From an uncultured Pelagibacteraceae bacterium (lineage in GTDB: Bacteria; Pseudomonadota; Alphaproteobacteria; Pelagibacterales; Pelagibacteraceae): a stretch of DNA of 55,237 nucleotides. The stretch is from NCBI GenBank assembly GCA_902541285.1, contig CACBQD010000010.1, positions 1 through 55,237 of the forward strand. The letters run 5' to 3'. A program made the position numbers and the translations under genes. Numbering within the stretch: position 1 is the first letter of the stretch; each line of letters starts with the position of its first letter. Of this stretch, positions 34,983-44,847 are shown piece after piece. The notes beneath the pieces were generated by a model. That model ran no database searches. It was given only the letters and a program-made list of their open reading frames with translations, and had not been told where the DNA came from.

Positions 34983-36037
34983 TGGCTAATAATTTTTTTG
35001 AAATTGAAAATGTATCTTTTGCTGCTGGCGGGAACAATAAAGTAAATAACGTTTCTTTAAAAATTGAAAATGAAGGTGAAATTGTATGTTTACTTGGCCC
35101 CTCAGGCATAGGTAAAACCACAATATTAAGAACTATTGCAGGTTTAGAAAAAATTAATAAAGGTAAAATTAATCTAAAAGGCAGAACAATTTCTTCTGAA
35201 AATATTCATATCGAACCAGAAAATCGTAATATTGCTCTATCATTTCAAGAGAACAGCTTATTTCCTCATTACAATATAGAAAAAAATATTAATCTTGGCT
35301 CAGATAGAGTTAAAGATGATAAAAAAATACAAACTAAAGATGTAATTAATTTTTTAAACTTAAACAAAATATTAAATAAATTTCCGCATGAGATAAGTGC
35401 TGGCGAAGCCCAAAGAGCATCTCTAGCAAGATCTTTAGTTTCTCAACCTGATTTATTAATGCTTGATGAGCCATTATCAAATGTAGATCAAAGTTTTAAG
35501 GAGGAAATTCAAGTTGAATTAAAACAAATTTTAACAAATTCTAAAATAACTACAATAATTGTAACACACGATTCTTATGAAGCTTTTTATCTAGGCAGTA
35601 AATGTGGAATAATATTAGATGGTGAATTAAAGCAATATGATGATCCATATAATGTTTATCATTTGCCAAATTCAGTAGAGGTAGTTAATTTTTTAAATAG
35701 AGGCACATTAATACCAGCAGAAGTTACCAGTCCGAAAAGTCTTGAAAATGAGGATTTAGGTACAATAACTGGAAATTTCGCTAGACCGTTCCCAATAGGA
35801 TCTAAAGTAAAACTATTAATACAGCCAGAAGATTTACAACATGATGATGCAAGTAATCTTAAACTTGAAGTAGTAGATAGAAAATTCAGAGGATCAAATT
35901 TTATTTATACATTAAAAACATTAAGTAATAAATTTATACCAGTTTTTGTGCATTCTCATCATATTCATCAACATGAAGTTGATGAAAAATTTGGTATAAA
36001 AAGACCCATCCATATCGATCATATTGTCTGCTTTTAA
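34982..36037 (+). CDS. Ferric iron ABC transporter, ATP-binding protein
   Basis: FbpC-type ATPase of 351 residues. Walker A is GPSGIGKTT (near residue 38), the signature is SAGEAQRASLARSL instead of the common SGGQQQR, Walker B is LLMLDEPLSNVD and the switch His is in VTHDSYEA. A C-terminal TOBE-like domain (about 240-351) is present. The start overlaps the permease stop by one base. Binding protein, permease and ATPase make a complete importer. Confidence 0.93.
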   Translation: MANNFFEIENVSFAAGGNNKVNNVSLKIENEGEIVCLLGPSGIGKTTILRTIAGLEKINKGKINLKGRTISSENIHIEPENRNIALSFQENSLFPHYNIEKNINLGSDRVKDDKKIQTKDVINFLNLNKILNKFPHEISAGEAQRASLARSLVSQPDLLMLDEPLSNVDQSFKEEIQVELKQILTNSKITTIIVTHDSYEAFYLGSKCGIILDGELKQYDDPYNVYHLPNSVEVVNFLNRGTLIPAEVTSPKSLENEDLGTITGNFARPFPIGSKVKLLIQPEDLQHDDASNLKLEVVDRKFRGSNFIYTLKTLSNKFIPVFVHSHHIHQHEVDEKFGIKRPIHIDHIVCF

Positions 36038-36063
36038 ATTTAATTGTATAAATCTCATTAAGT

Positions 36064-38502
36064 ATGAAGGAGTTACCAAAAAGTACTAAGGTAGTAGTTA
36101 TAGGCGGAGGTGTTGCAGGAACATCTTGCGCTTATCATTTAGCTAAATTTGGTTGGAAAGATGTAATATTACTTGAAAGAGATCAATTAACATCAGGAAC
36201 TACTTGGCACGCCGCTGGTCTTCTAGGTCAATTAGGTGCATCATCTACTATTACCAAAATTAGAAAATATTCTTTAGATCTTTATAAAGAATTAGAAAAG
36301 ACTACAGGATTATCAACTGGGATGAAGCAAAATGGTGCAATTACAGTTGCATCTACTAAAGAAAGAATGCAAGAATTGCTAAGACAAGCAACGACTGCAC
36401 AATTGTCTGATGTTGAAGTAGAAGTCTTAGATCACAAAAGACTAAAAGAATTATATCCAGTGATTCATAGTGAAGATCTTGTAGGTGGTGTTTACATGCC
36501 AAAAGATGGACAAGCAGATCCTATTGGAGTTACTAACGTACTTGCAAAAGCTGCAAGAATGGAAGGTGCTCAAATTTTTGAAAAAATTCCTGTAAAAAAA
36601 ATACTTACAAAGAATTCAAGAATAAGTGGAGTAGAAACAGAAAAAGGTATTATAGATTGTGAGTATGTAGTTATGGCTACAGGAATGTGGTCAAGACAAT
36701 TAGGTGAAGAAATTAATGTTAGTGTTCCTTTATACCCAAATGAACATTTTTATATAATCACTGAGCCAATGAAAGATTTACCTCAAAATCTTCCTGTTTT
36801 AAGAGATTATAATGCTTGTTTATATTTGAAAGAAGATGCAGGGAAAATGCTTGTTGGAATTTTTGAACCAAATGCAAAACCAGCATTTAAGGAGACGGGA
36901 AGAGTACCTGATGATTTTTCTTTTGGCGAACTTCCTGATGATTTTGATCATTTTGAACCGTATTTAGAAAAGTCATTTCATAGATTACCAATGTTAGAAA
37001 GTGCAGGAATTAGAAAATTTTTCTCAGGTCCAGAGTCTTTCACCCCAGATACACAATATTTATTAGGAGAAACTCCTGAAGTAAAAAATTTATATACATG
37101 CTGTGGTTTTAATAGCATAGGAATTGCTAGCTCAGGAGGAGCGGGCAGAGTAACAGCTGAATGGATGATGAACGGACATATAAATGAGGATTTATTTTCA
37201 TTAGATATTAAAAGATTTCAGAAATTTCACTCTTCAAAAAACTTTATTATGGAAAGAGTTACAGAAACACTCGGTGATTTGTATGGAATGCATTGGCCAT
37301 TTAAACAGCACAATACATCAAGAAATCAAAAGCTTTTACCTTATCACGAAGAATTAAAAAATGCTGGAGCTTGTTTTGGAGTTGCAGGAGGATTTGAAAG
37401 GCCAATGTGGTATTCATTAAATGGTAAAGAGCCTAAGTATGAATATAGTTTTAATTATCAAAATTGGTACCCTTCAGCAAAACACGAAACTTTAAATGCA
37501 AGAAAAAATGTTGGTCTATTTGATTTCTCAACATTTTCAAAATTTGATTTGAAAGGTGAAAAAACTCACCAAGAACTACAAAAGTTGTGCACTGCTAACA
37601 TTAAAAATGAGATTGGAAAAACAACTTACACTCATATGTTAAATGAAGATGGTGGAATAGAAACAGATTTAACTGTTGTATGTATGGATAAAAATTATTT
37701 TAGAATTGTAAGCTCAGCAGCAACGAGAGAACACGATAAATATCATATATTAAAGTATTTAGATGAAGATGTATCATTTAAAGACGTAACAGAGGATATT
37801 TGTTGTCTAGGATTATTCGGTCCAAAGAGTAGAGAGATGATTTCGAAAATAAGTAATGATGATTTTAGTAATGATGAATTTAAGTTTGGAACTGGGAAGT
37901 TCATCATGATAAATGGTGTTAAAGTTTGGGCTCAACGACTTTCTTATGTTGGTGAATTAGGATTTGAGCTTTATGTTGACTCAAGTTTAGCTAAGGATTT
38001 ATATGAAATTCTAATTGAAGAGGGGAAAAACTTCGATCTATCTCATTGTGGAATGCATGCAATGGATATTATGAGAATGGAAAGCGGATTTGTTCACTGG
38101 GGACATGATATTTCGCCAGAAGAAAATCAGTATCAAGCAGGTTTAAAATTTGCAATTAGTTATAAGAAAAATATAAACTTTATTGGAAAAGATGCTCTAT
38201 TAAAAATTAAAGACCAAAAATTAGATAAGAGAATGATGATGTTTACTCTTAAAGACAGTAAACCTGGTGAGCCACTTTTACTACATGAAGAACCTATTTA
38301 TATGGATGACAAAATAATTGGTAGAACAACTTCAGGAAATTATTCTTTTTGTTTTGATAAAAATCTTTCATTTGGATATGTCAATTCTGGAAATACATTT
38401 GAAACATTAAAAGACAAAAATATATATATTGAAATTGAAAAACAAAAATATCCAGTTGAGGTGTTGGAAAAACCTTTAAACAATAAAGATTTTAAGAACT
38501 AA
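36064..38502 (+). CDS. Dimethylglycine/sarcosine dehydrogenase-like flavoprotein, copy 2
   Basis: Protein of 812 residues with the same layout as the one at 22129: FAD loop [26 protein letters not shown] with His49 as the likely covalent FAD site, then a GcvT-type folate domain (about 425-810) with DFSTFSKFDLKGEK, YVGELGFELYV and MDIMRMESGFVHWGHDIS. The two copies are clearly different in sequence, so they probably take different methylated amines. It follows the iron transporter after 26 bases but has no functional link to it. Its end overlaps a convergent EamA gene by eleven bases. It would pass electrons to the ETF encoded at 24561-26264. Confidence 0.88.
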   Translation: MKELPKSTKVVVIGGGVAGTSCAYHLAKFGWKDVILLERDQLTSGTTWHAAGLLGQLGASSTITKIRKYSLDLYKELEKTTGLSTGMKQNGAITVASTKERMQELLRQATTAQLSDVEVEVLDHKRLKELYPVIHSEDLVGGVYMPKDGQADPIGVTNVLAKAARMEGAQIFEKIPVKKILTKNSRISGVETEKGIIDCEYVVMATGMWSRQLGEEINVSVPLYPNEHFYIITEPMKDLPQNLPVLRDYNACLYLKEDAGKMLVGIFEPNAKPAFKETGRVPDDFSFGELPDDFDHFEPYLEKSFHRLPMLESAGIRKFFSGPESFTPDTQYLLGETPEVKNLYTCCGFNSIGIASSGGAGRVTAEWMMNGHINEDLFSLDIKRFQKFHSSKNFIMERVTETLGDLYGMHWPFKQHNTSRNQKLLPYHEELKNAGACFGVAGGFERPMWYSLNGKEPKYEYSFNYQNWYPSAKHETLNARKNVGLFDFSTFSKFDLKGEKTHQELQKLCTANIKNEIGKTTYTHMLNEDGGIETDLTVVCMDKNYFRIVSSAATREHDKYHILKYLDEDVSFKDVTEDICCLGLFGPKSREMISKISNDDFSNDEFKFGTGKFIMINGVKVWAQRLSYVGELGFELYVDSSLAKDLYEILIEEGKNFDLSHCGMHAMDIMRMESGFVHWGHDISPEENQYQAGLKFAISYKKNINFIGKDALLKIKDQKLDKRMMMFTLKDSKPGEPLLLHEEPIYMDDKIIGRTTSGNYSFCFDKNLSFGYVNSGNTFETLKDKNIYIEIEKQKYPVEVLEKPLNNKDFKN

Positions 38503-39373
38503 TTTTCTTTTTTCTACTTTCGGCTTGAACAAATAAAACTCCAAAAACTATTATTCCAATAACTCCAAAAATTTTATTAAAATCAAAAGGTACACCAAAA
38601 ATATAAAAATTGATTAATGTCGACCAAATTAATTGTGAATATTGAAAATTAGTTACAAAAGATAAATTTGATAGCTGAATTGCAAATATAATTAAAAGGT
38701 GGCTGGTAAAACCTAATACACCAAGAAATATCAACCAAACCCACAAGCTATTATTCTCAATGGGAGTCCAGTCTAACATTACATAAATAGAGAAAACAAT
38801 GGCCCCAACAACAGCAGCATAAAATAAAGCCACTAAAGGATCATTATTACCTGAAATAAATTTTGTAAAAAATTGATATAAAGCCCAACATACTGGTGGT
38901 ACCAAAGGAAAAATTAAGTCTAAACTTAATACTTTCATGCTAGGACTCATTGAATAAATTATACACCCGAAGCTTAATAACATTAAAATTATACCTTTAG
39001 ATGAAAGAATATCTTTTAAAAACAATGCCGTTAAAATTGATACTATTAATGGAGCTGAGAAGAAAACTACATAGATGTCGACAAGGTCAAATTTTTGTAA
39101 AGAATGAATGAAAAAAAAAGTAGCAAAAACCATTAATATAGATCTAATAATATTAATTTTAAAATTGCTTTTTAAGTTTAACTTAGGTTTTAATATCGCG
39201 AATAAAATTAAAATAATCACAAAGTGAAAAAAAAATCTGCCCCAAATTACTTGATTTAATGGCATTAATGTTCCCAAATATTTTGCAGTAGAATCTTGGC
39301 AAACTAAAATAAAAAATCCAGATATAGATAAAATTATAACTTTGGTAATAGATTTATTTTTAAGAAAATTCAT
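38492..39373 (-). CDS. EamA/DMT family transporter
   Basis: Integral membrane protein of 293 residues with about ten hydrophobic helices in two EamA repeats. Typical elements are the N-terminal QDSTAKYLG after the first helix, FFHFVIILI, and the mid-protein PLVPPVCWALYQFFTKFI at the start of the second repeat. Such proteins export or import small metabolites; substrate not predictable. Last gene of a minus-strand run with the malate/tartrate dehydrogenase (fifteen bases upstream) and GMP reductase. Confidence 0.85.
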   Translation of the reverse strand: MNFLKNKSITKVIILSISGFFILVCQDSTAKYLGTLMPLNQVIWGRFFFHFVIILILFAILKPKLNLKSNFKINIIRSILMVFATFFFIHSLQKFDLVDIYVVFFSAPLIVSILTALFLKDILSSKGIILMLLSFGCIIYSMSPSMKVLSLDLIFPLVPPVCWALYQFFTKFISGNNDPLVALFYAAVVGAIVFSIYVMLDWTPIENNSLWVWLIFLGVLGFTSHLLIIFAIQLSNLSFVTNFQYSQLIWSTLINFYIFGVPFDFNKIFGVIGIIVFGVLFVQAESRKKKISS

Positions 39374-39388
39374 AATTTTGATTAAATT

Positions 39389-40462
39389 TTAGACTGAACT
39401 AAGATTATCTAAAATTTTTTTTGAGCACTGTTCTGTATTACTAGAGCCTTGAAGATCTTTTGTTCGACTGTCTTTATCTTTAAGAGTTAATTCAATTGAT
39501 TTTACTATTCTATCAGAAGCTTCTTTTTCACCTAAATAATCTAACATCATTGCAGCTGACCAAATTTGTCCTACTGGATTAGCTATCCCTTGTCCCGCAA
39601 TATCCGGTGCGGATCCATGCACAGGTTCAAATAATGATGGGTATTTATTTGTTGGATTAATATTTCCAGATGGTGCTATTCCAATAGTTCCAGTACAAGC
39701 TGGCCCTAGATCTGATAAAATATCTCCAAAAAGGTTTGATGCGACTATCACATCAAAACGTTCAGGACTTAAAACAAATCTAGCAGCTAATATATCAATG
39801 TGATACTGATCAGTTTCCACATCAGAATAGTTCTTTTTATTCTCATTAAATCTTTCATCCCAATAAGGCATTGTAATTGATATTCCATTTGATTTTGTTG
39901 CACTTGTTAATTTTTTTCTTTTTCTTTTTTTAGCCAATTCAAAAGCAAATTGTTGAACTCTATCTATTCCATATTTTGACATTACTGTTTCTTGGATAAC
40001 AATTTCTCTATCAGTTCCTTGATACATTCTTCCACCAACTGATGAATATTCTCCTTCAGTATTTTCTCTAACAATTATCATGTCAATATCGCCTGGCTTT
40101 TTATTAGCCAATGGAGCATTTACACCTTCAAAAAGTTTTACAGGTCTTAAGTTAATAAATTGATCGAACTCTCTTCTAAATTTTAACAACGATCCCCAAA
40201 GTGTTATGTGGTCAGGATATTTATCTGGCATACCAACCGCACCAAAGAAAATTGCATCGTGTTTAGTTAATTTATCTTTCCAGTCATCTGGCATCATTTT
40301 TCCATGCTTTTCGTAATAATCACATGATGCAAAATCATAATCTTCTATATTTAATTTGAATTGATGTTGTTGAGAAATCTCTTTTAATATTTTTTGTGCT
40401 TCAGGCACAACTTCTTTACCAATACCGTCACCAGCAATTGACGCTATAGAATATTCTTTCAT
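39389..40462 (-). CDS. Tartrate/D-malate dehydrogenase family protein
   Basis: Beta-decarboxylating dehydrogenase of 357 residues, of the isopropylmalate/isocitrate superfamily. IAGDGIGKEVVPEA at the N terminus, LLKFRREFDQFINLRPVK (substrate arginines), VRENTEGEYSSVGGRM and the NAD/metal region LFGDILSDLGPACTGTIG and EPVHGSAPDIAGQGIANP are seen. YSSVGGRMYQGT is typical for tartrate dehydrogenase/D-malate dehydrogenase (TtuC/DmlA) rather than LeuB. It directly abuts GMP reductase with no bases between. Confidence 0.87.
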   Translation of the reverse strand: MKEYSIASIAGDGIGKEVVPEAQKILKEISQQHQFKLNIEDYDFASCDYYEKHGKMMPDDWKDKLTKHDAIFFGAVGMPDKYPDHITLWGSLLKFRREFDQFINLRPVKLFEGVNAPLANKKPGDIDMIIVRENTEGEYSSVGGRMYQGTDREIVIQETVMSKYGIDRVQQFAFELAKKRKRKKLTSATKSNGISITMPYWDERFNENKKNYSDVETDQYHIDILAARFVLSPERFDVIVASNLFGDILSDLGPACTGTIGIAPSGNINPTNKYPSLFEPVHGSAPDIAGQGIANPVGQIWSAAMMLDYLGEKEASDRIVKSIELTLKDKDSRTKDLQGSSNTEQCSKKILDNLSSV

Positions 40463-41497
40463 TTATTTAGTGAATGTATCGTTAAATTGCTTAGTAACTC
40501 TGACAAAAGTTGTGCACTTACTTAATTGTTTTAAAGAGGGTGCACCAACATATGTACAACTACTTCTTACACCACCTAAAATATTTAAAATAGTATCATT
40601 AATTTTACCACGGTACTTCACTCTGACTGTTCTTCCTTCGCTACTTCTGTAGTCTGATAGTCCGCCGTAATGTTTATTGTTAGCTGTTTCAGAACTCGAT
40701 CCATAAAATTCGACATATTTAGAACCATTAGATTTTACTAATTTTCCTTTACCTTCATCATGACCTGCAAACATTCCTCCAAGCATAACAAAATCAGCTC
40801 CTCCACCAAATGCTTTAGCAACATCACCTGGACATGTACATCCACCATCTGCAATGATATGTGCACCTAATCCATGAGCAGCATCAGCGCATTCTATTAC
40901 TGCACTTAACTGTGGATAGCCAACTCCAGTTTGTATTCGTGTCGTACAAACACTACCTGGTCCAATTCCGACTTTAACAATATCTGCACCTGATAAAATT
41001 AATTCTTGAGTCATATCAGCAGTAACAACATTACCTGCTATGATTGTTTTTGTTGGATATTTATCCCTAACAGATTTTAAAAATTTACTAAAATGCTCTG
41101 AATAACCGTTTGCAACATCAATGCATATAAATTTAATGAAACTAAATTCTTTTAAAACTTTATCTAAATTTTGAAAATCTTCTTTTTTTGTTCCAATACT
41201 TAAAGCTACATTTGGATATATTGATTTTATTTTTTTAAATTGTTTAATTTTCTTTACATCATGTTGTTTTGTTAAACATGTAATCATTCCATAATCAGAT
41301 AATTTTTCTGCAACACCAAGCACGCCTACACCATCCATGTTAGCTGCCATTATGGGAATTCCAGACCATTCGTTTTTACTGTATTTAAAACGATAGGTTC
41401 TCTTTAAATTAACATCTTTTCTACTTTTAAGAGTGCTTCTTTTAGGTCTAAAAAGTACGTCGGAATAATCTAGTTTTAGCTCTTCTTCAATTCTCAC
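40463..41497 (-). CDS. guaC: GMP reductase
   Basis: NADPH-dependent conversion of GMP to IMP in purine salvage. The core has [18 protein letters not shown] (catalytic Cys), [34 protein letters not shown] in sequence (residues about 213-246) and [12 protein letters not shown], typical of GuaC rather than IMP dehydrogenase; no CBS domains. Start: the GTG at 41497 gives an N terminus [15 protein letters not shown] that lines up with E. coli GuaC, so it is preferred over an ATG at 41515. About 344 residues. Divergent from the dehalogenase-like gene. Confidence 0.9.
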   Translation of the reverse strand: MRIEEELKLDYSDVLFRPKRSTLKSRKDVNLKRTYRFKYSKNEWSGIPIMAANMDGVGVLGVAEKLSDYGMITCLTKQHDVKKIKQFKKIKSIYPNVALSIGTKKEDFQNLDKVLKEFSFIKFICIDVANGYSEHFSKFLKSVRDKYPTKTIIAGNVVTADMTQELILSGADIVKVGIGPGSVCTTRIQTGVGYPQLSAVIECADAAHGLGAHIIADGGCTCPGDVAKAFGGGADFVMLGGMFAGHDEGKGKLVKSNGSKYVEFYGSSSETANNKHYGGLSDYRSSEGRTVRVKYRGKINDTILNILGGVRSSCTYVGAPSLKQLSKCTTFVRVTKQFNDTFTK

Positions 41498-41619
41498 AAA
41501 AATGAAGGTATACATCCAATGAATGATAATTCAATTTAATAATTGACCTTATTAACGTTGTATTTGAACAATTTTAAAATTACTGATTGAATTATAAAAA
41601 TATATATTAAAGTAAATAA

Positions 41620-42495
41620 ATGTTTGAAGGTTTTAAGAGCAGATACATAAAAGTTAAAAAAGGGAAAGTGTTTTGTAAAGTTAAAGGAGATGGACCACCT
41701 TTATTATTACTCCATGGTTACCCTCAAACACATTTAATGTGGCACAAAACAGCTCCAGAGTTATCAAAAAGCTTTACAGTGGTTGCAGCAGACCTTAGAG
41801 GTTATGGAAATAGTTTAGCACCGTCATCTGATAGTAAGCATTTTAATTATTCAAAAAGAGAAATGGCAAGTGATATGAAGCAAATGATGGTAAAATTGGG
41901 GTATTCTAAATTTTTTGTTGCTGGCCATGATAGGGGCGGAAGAGTTGCTCATAGATTGGCAAGAGATCATAGAAAAAACGTGCTTGCTCTAAGTGTATTA
42001 GATATTTGTCCAACTTTAGATATGTATGAATTAACAACAAGAGATTTTGCAAAAGCTTACTTCCATTGGTTTTTCTTAATTCAACCAAAGTGGCTACCAG
42101 AAAGAATGATAATGAGTGATCCAAGAAAATGGATGAAGTATTGCTTAGATAAATGGTCTGGGAATCATAAATTTGGAAAAGTTGAAGAGGGTTATTTAAA
42201 GTGCTTTAAGCAACCAAAGAGAATACATGGATCATGTGAGGATTATAGAGCATCTGCAACTATTGATCTTGATCATGACAGATACGATCGAAAGAAAAAA
42301 TTAAATATTCCTGTTCAAGTATTATGGGGAAAAAATGGTGTTATAGGTAAACAATTTAAACCTATTAAAATTTGGCAAAAATATTCAAATAAAAAAGTTG
42401 TTGGAGTTGCTGTTAAATCTGGACATTTTATACCAGAGCAAAATCCCAAAGAAACAATTAAACAATTAAAAAGTTTCTTTTTAAAAAATGCTTAA
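41620..42495 (+). CDS. Alpha/beta hydrolase, fluoroacetate dehalogenase-like
   Basis: Protein of 291 residues of the haloacetate dehalogenase group. By my alignment with the Rhodopseudomonas fluoroacetate dehalogenase, every key residue is present: nucleophile Asp104 in GHDRGGR, carboxylate-binding Arg105 and Arg108, acid Asp128 in VLDICPT, halide-pocket His149/Trp150 in FHWFFLIQ and Tyr209 in CEDYR, and base His269 in SGHFIPEQ. Real substrate could be another 2-haloacid or an ester. No signal peptide. It overlaps a TauD-like gene by eight bases, so both are cotranscribed. Confidence 0.82.
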   Translation: MFEGFKSRYIKVKKGKVFCKVKGDGPPLLLLHGYPQTHLMWHKTAPELSKSFTVVAADLRGYGNSLAPSSDSKHFNYSKREMASDMKQMMVKLGYSKFFVAGHDRGGRVAHRLARDHRKNVLALSVLDICPTLDMYELTTRDFAKAYFHWFFLIQPKWLPERMIMSDPRKWMKYCLDKWSGNHKFGKVEEGYLKCFKQPKRIHGSCEDYRASATIDLDHDRYDRKKKLNIPVQVLWGKNGVIGKQFKPIKIWQKYSNKKVVGVAVKSGHFIPEQNPKETIKQLKSFFLKNA

Positions 42496-43276
42496 AATTA
42501 TTCCTAATAAAAAAAATATAGGTGCAGAATTAATCTGTGATTTAAATAAAATTAATAATTCTACATTAAAAAAAATAAAATCTGCTCTCTCAAAATATGG
42601 GATGATTTATTTTAGAAACCAAAAATTAAGTTCTGATCATTATGTAAAATTTGCAAAAAAATTTGGAAAACTTGCAAATTATCCAAGACTTAAAGGATTG
42701 AATAAAAAATATCCTCAAATAACTGTTGTTCAAAGAAAATCTACTGATAAGGGCCCTAGTTTTGGTGAGCAATTTCATACTGATTCAATTTATACTAAAA
42801 AGCCACCAAGATTTACTATGTTATTATCTAAATTAGTCCCAAAAAAAGGTCAGGCAAACACAGATTTCTGTTCTCAATATTTAGCTTATGAGAAATTACC
42901 AGCAAACTTTAAAAGAAAGTTTAAAAACGAAAAATGTATATTTTCTTCTGAAGGACCCATTTCTGTAACAAGATTAGAAAGAGAGAAAGAAAAGGGGAAA
43001 AAAGCCAAAGAACTTATTTCAAAGCATAAATTAATAAGAAAAATAAATAGTAAATATACTTTATACTGTAGTCCTGGACACTTTATTCGTTTTAATAACA
43101 GCAAAATTGATAAAAAATTAAAAACTTATTTATTTAAACACCAATTAAAAAAAAGTTTTCAATATTCTTTAGAATGGGAAAAGAACCAATTAGCCATTTG
43201 GGATAACAGATCTATGCTACATCAAGCAACGGCCTTTAAAGGTAATAGAATTATGCATAGAATTACTGTCCAATAA
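42488..43276 (+). CDS. TauD/TfdA family 2-oxoglutarate dioxygenase
   Basis: Iron/2-oxoglutarate oxygenase of 262 residues. First two ligands His97 and Asp99 in EQFHTDSIY; distal His in WDNRSMLHQATAF; a 2-oxoglutarate-binding Arg in MHRITVQ at the extreme C terminus. N-terminal GMIYFRNQKLSSDHYVKFAKKFG is typical of TauD/TfdA. Substrates in the family include taurine, sulfonates and aryloxyacetates. The start overlaps the dehalogenase-like gene and the stop overlaps the AEC transporter (TAATG), giving a catabolism-plus-transport unit of unknown substrate. Confidence 0.85.
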   Translation: MLKIIPNKKNIGAELICDLNKINNSTLKKIKSALSKYGMIYFRNQKLSSDHYVKFAKKFGKLANYPRLKGLNKKYPQITVVQRKSTDKGPSFGEQFHTDSIYTKKPPRFTMLLSKLVPKKGQANTDFCSQYLAYEKLPANFKRKFKNEKCIFSSEGPISVTRLEREKEKGKKAKELISKHKLIRKINSKYTLYCSPGHFIRFNNSKIDKKLKTYLFKHQLKKSFQYSLEWEKNQLAIWDNRSMLHQATAFKGNRIMHRITVQ

Positions 43277-44199
43277 TGTTTCAGGTATTTCTAGGATTAA
43301 CACCATTTATAGGCATTACGCTTATAGGTTATCTTTTAGGATATATTAAAATATTTGATTTACAAAAGGCTAGAATATTTAATTTATTTTCATTTTATAT
43401 AGCTGTACCAGCTTTAATCATAAAACTAGTTGCACAAAGTGATGTTGGGGAAATAGATGTGTCTCAAATTTCATCATATTTTTTAATGCAATTAACGAGT
43501 GGAATATTTGCTTTCGCATTAACTAAAAATACTTTCAAAAGATCAATGCAAGAATCTATTATTTGGGCCCTAACAGTTGCTTTATCTAATCACGTAATAT
43601 TAGTTTTACCTATTGCAGAAATTTTCTTTGCTGGAAGCACGATAACTCAAATATCAGGTATTATTTTAATGGATAGTGTAGTTTTATTATCCATAGTTAG
43701 TTTCTTTTTAGAGCTTACTGTAAAAAAAAGAATTAAATTATTTCAGTTTTTAAGAAATTTATTATTAAATCCAATGATATTAGCAATATTAATTGGATTG
43801 ATAATAAGAATTTCAAAAATCAATATAGACGATACCCCATTTGAGTATATTCTCCAAAGACTTGCAGCATGTGTAATGCCAGTCGGTTTATTTGCAATTG
43901 GTATTATTCTATCTTTCTACTCAAAAAAAGTTTTCAATAAATTAACAATTACTATTTCAATATTAAAACTTATTATTTCACCACTGATTTTGCTAATTTT
44001 AGGGTACACATTCTTTAGCTTATCAAATCCAGTAAATTTTGCTGGAGCTTTATTGGTTAGTGTTGGCCCATGTGGAGCTACCTCAATTGTTATGTGTTCT
44101 GCATATAATGTAAGTCCAGAAAATATTATTAAGGCAATATTTATTTCAACATTTGCTTCAATATTTACCTTTTTATTTACTATAAATTTATTAAATTAA
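43276..44199 (+). CDS. AEC family transporter (auxin efflux carrier type)
   Basis: Membrane protein of 307 residues with about ten helices. Visible: TPFIGITLIGYLLGYIK at the N terminus, FSFYIAVPALIIKLVAQ in helix 2, NHVILVLPIAEIFF in the middle and the conserved C-terminal VSVGPCGATSIVMCSAYNV. AEC proteins move organic anions such as malate. It starts on the stop of the TauD-like gene, suggesting that it carries the substrate or product of that enzyme pair. Confidence 0.87.
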   Translation: MFQVFLGLTPFIGITLIGYLLGYIKIFDLQKARIFNLFSFYIAVPALIIKLVAQSDVGEIDVSQISSYFLMQLTSGIFAFALTKNTFKRSMQESIIWALTVALSNHVILVLPIAEIFFAGSTITQISGIILMDSVVLLSIVSFFLELTVKKRIKLFQFLRNLLLNPMILAILIGLIIRISKINIDDTPFEYILQRLAACVMPVGLFAIGIILSFYSKKVFNKLTITISILKLIISPLILLILGYTFFSLSNPVNFAGALLVSVGPCGATSIVMCSAYNVSPENIIKAIFISTFASIFTFLFTINLLN

Positions 44200-44203
44200 A
44201 ATT

Positions 44204-44653
44204 ATGTTTAAAAAAATATTTAGCATTCTTTTCATTTTTCTTTTTTTATCATCTATATCAATAGCCAAAGATAAAATAGATGAAACTATTGATAAAACTA
44301 CTGACTTTTTAAAATCTATATCTAAGAAAAGTTTGAATAAATCTCAAACAGCAGAATTTTTAAATAATTATGCAATAACATTAGAAGATGAGAGAAATCA
44401 AGGTGTTGTAACTTATATATTTGATGAAAAGAACTACAAAAGATACCAAGATGGAAAAGTTATATCAGAAGATGGGTGGAGATTTACAAATTTAGGTAGG
44501 TTAAGAGTGTTTTCAGGTGACATTAAATTAACATGGAAATTTAAACTTGATAAGCAAAACGTAATAGTAATTAAGACTAAATTTCAACCACTTGGAAAAG
44601 AATATCCTTTTACTTATCAATTAAAAGATAAGTTCTTTGAACAAATAAATTAA
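44204..44653 (+). CDS. Exported protein of unknown function, 149 residues
   Basis: The N-terminal 20 residues form a signal peptide (Lys-rich start, hydrophobic FSILFIFLFLSSISI, then AKDK). The mature part is charged, with GVVTYIFDEKNYKRYQDGK and EDGWRFTNLGRLRVF; I do not recognise a family. Predicted periplasmic. It begins four bases after the AEC gene and is followed with no gap by a Lys-rich micro-ORF. Confidence 0.65.
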   Translation: MFKKIFSILFIFLFLSSISIAKDKIDETIDKTTDFLKSISKKSLNKSQTAEFLNNYAITLEDERNQGVVTYIFDEKNYKRYQDGKVISEDGWRFTNLGRLRVFSGDIKLTWKFKLDKQNVIVIKTKFQPLGKEYPFTYQLKDKFFEQIN

Positions 44654-44767
44654 ATGTCAAAAAGATATAGTGGAAAATCTTTTAAAGACTCCAGTGTAAT
44701 GAAAAAAGCCAAACTTTCTCTGAAGGAAAAAAGAAAAATTAAAAAAGATAAGAAAAAGAGTAAGTGA
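44654..44767 (+). CDS. Lys-rich 37-residue protein
   Basis: ORF beginning at the base after the preceding stop. Nearly half of the residues are lysine or arginine (MSKRYSGKSFKDSSVM at the start, then KEKRKIKKDKKKSK), no cysteines, no hydrophobic stretch. Such a basic peptide could bind RNA or the ribosome. Support is only the exact junction with the upstream gene and a composition plausible for a folded-on-RNA peptide; AT-rich DNA yields Lys-rich frames by chance. Confidence 0.35.
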   Translation: MSKRYSGKSFKDSSVMKKAKLSLKEKRKIKKDKKKSK

Positions 44768-44847
44768 AATCTTGTTTGCAACAGTATTTAAAAGTAGTAT
44801 AAGTCGTCAATCCTATTTGCAACTGAAATGGATTGCTTTGGTGTGAT

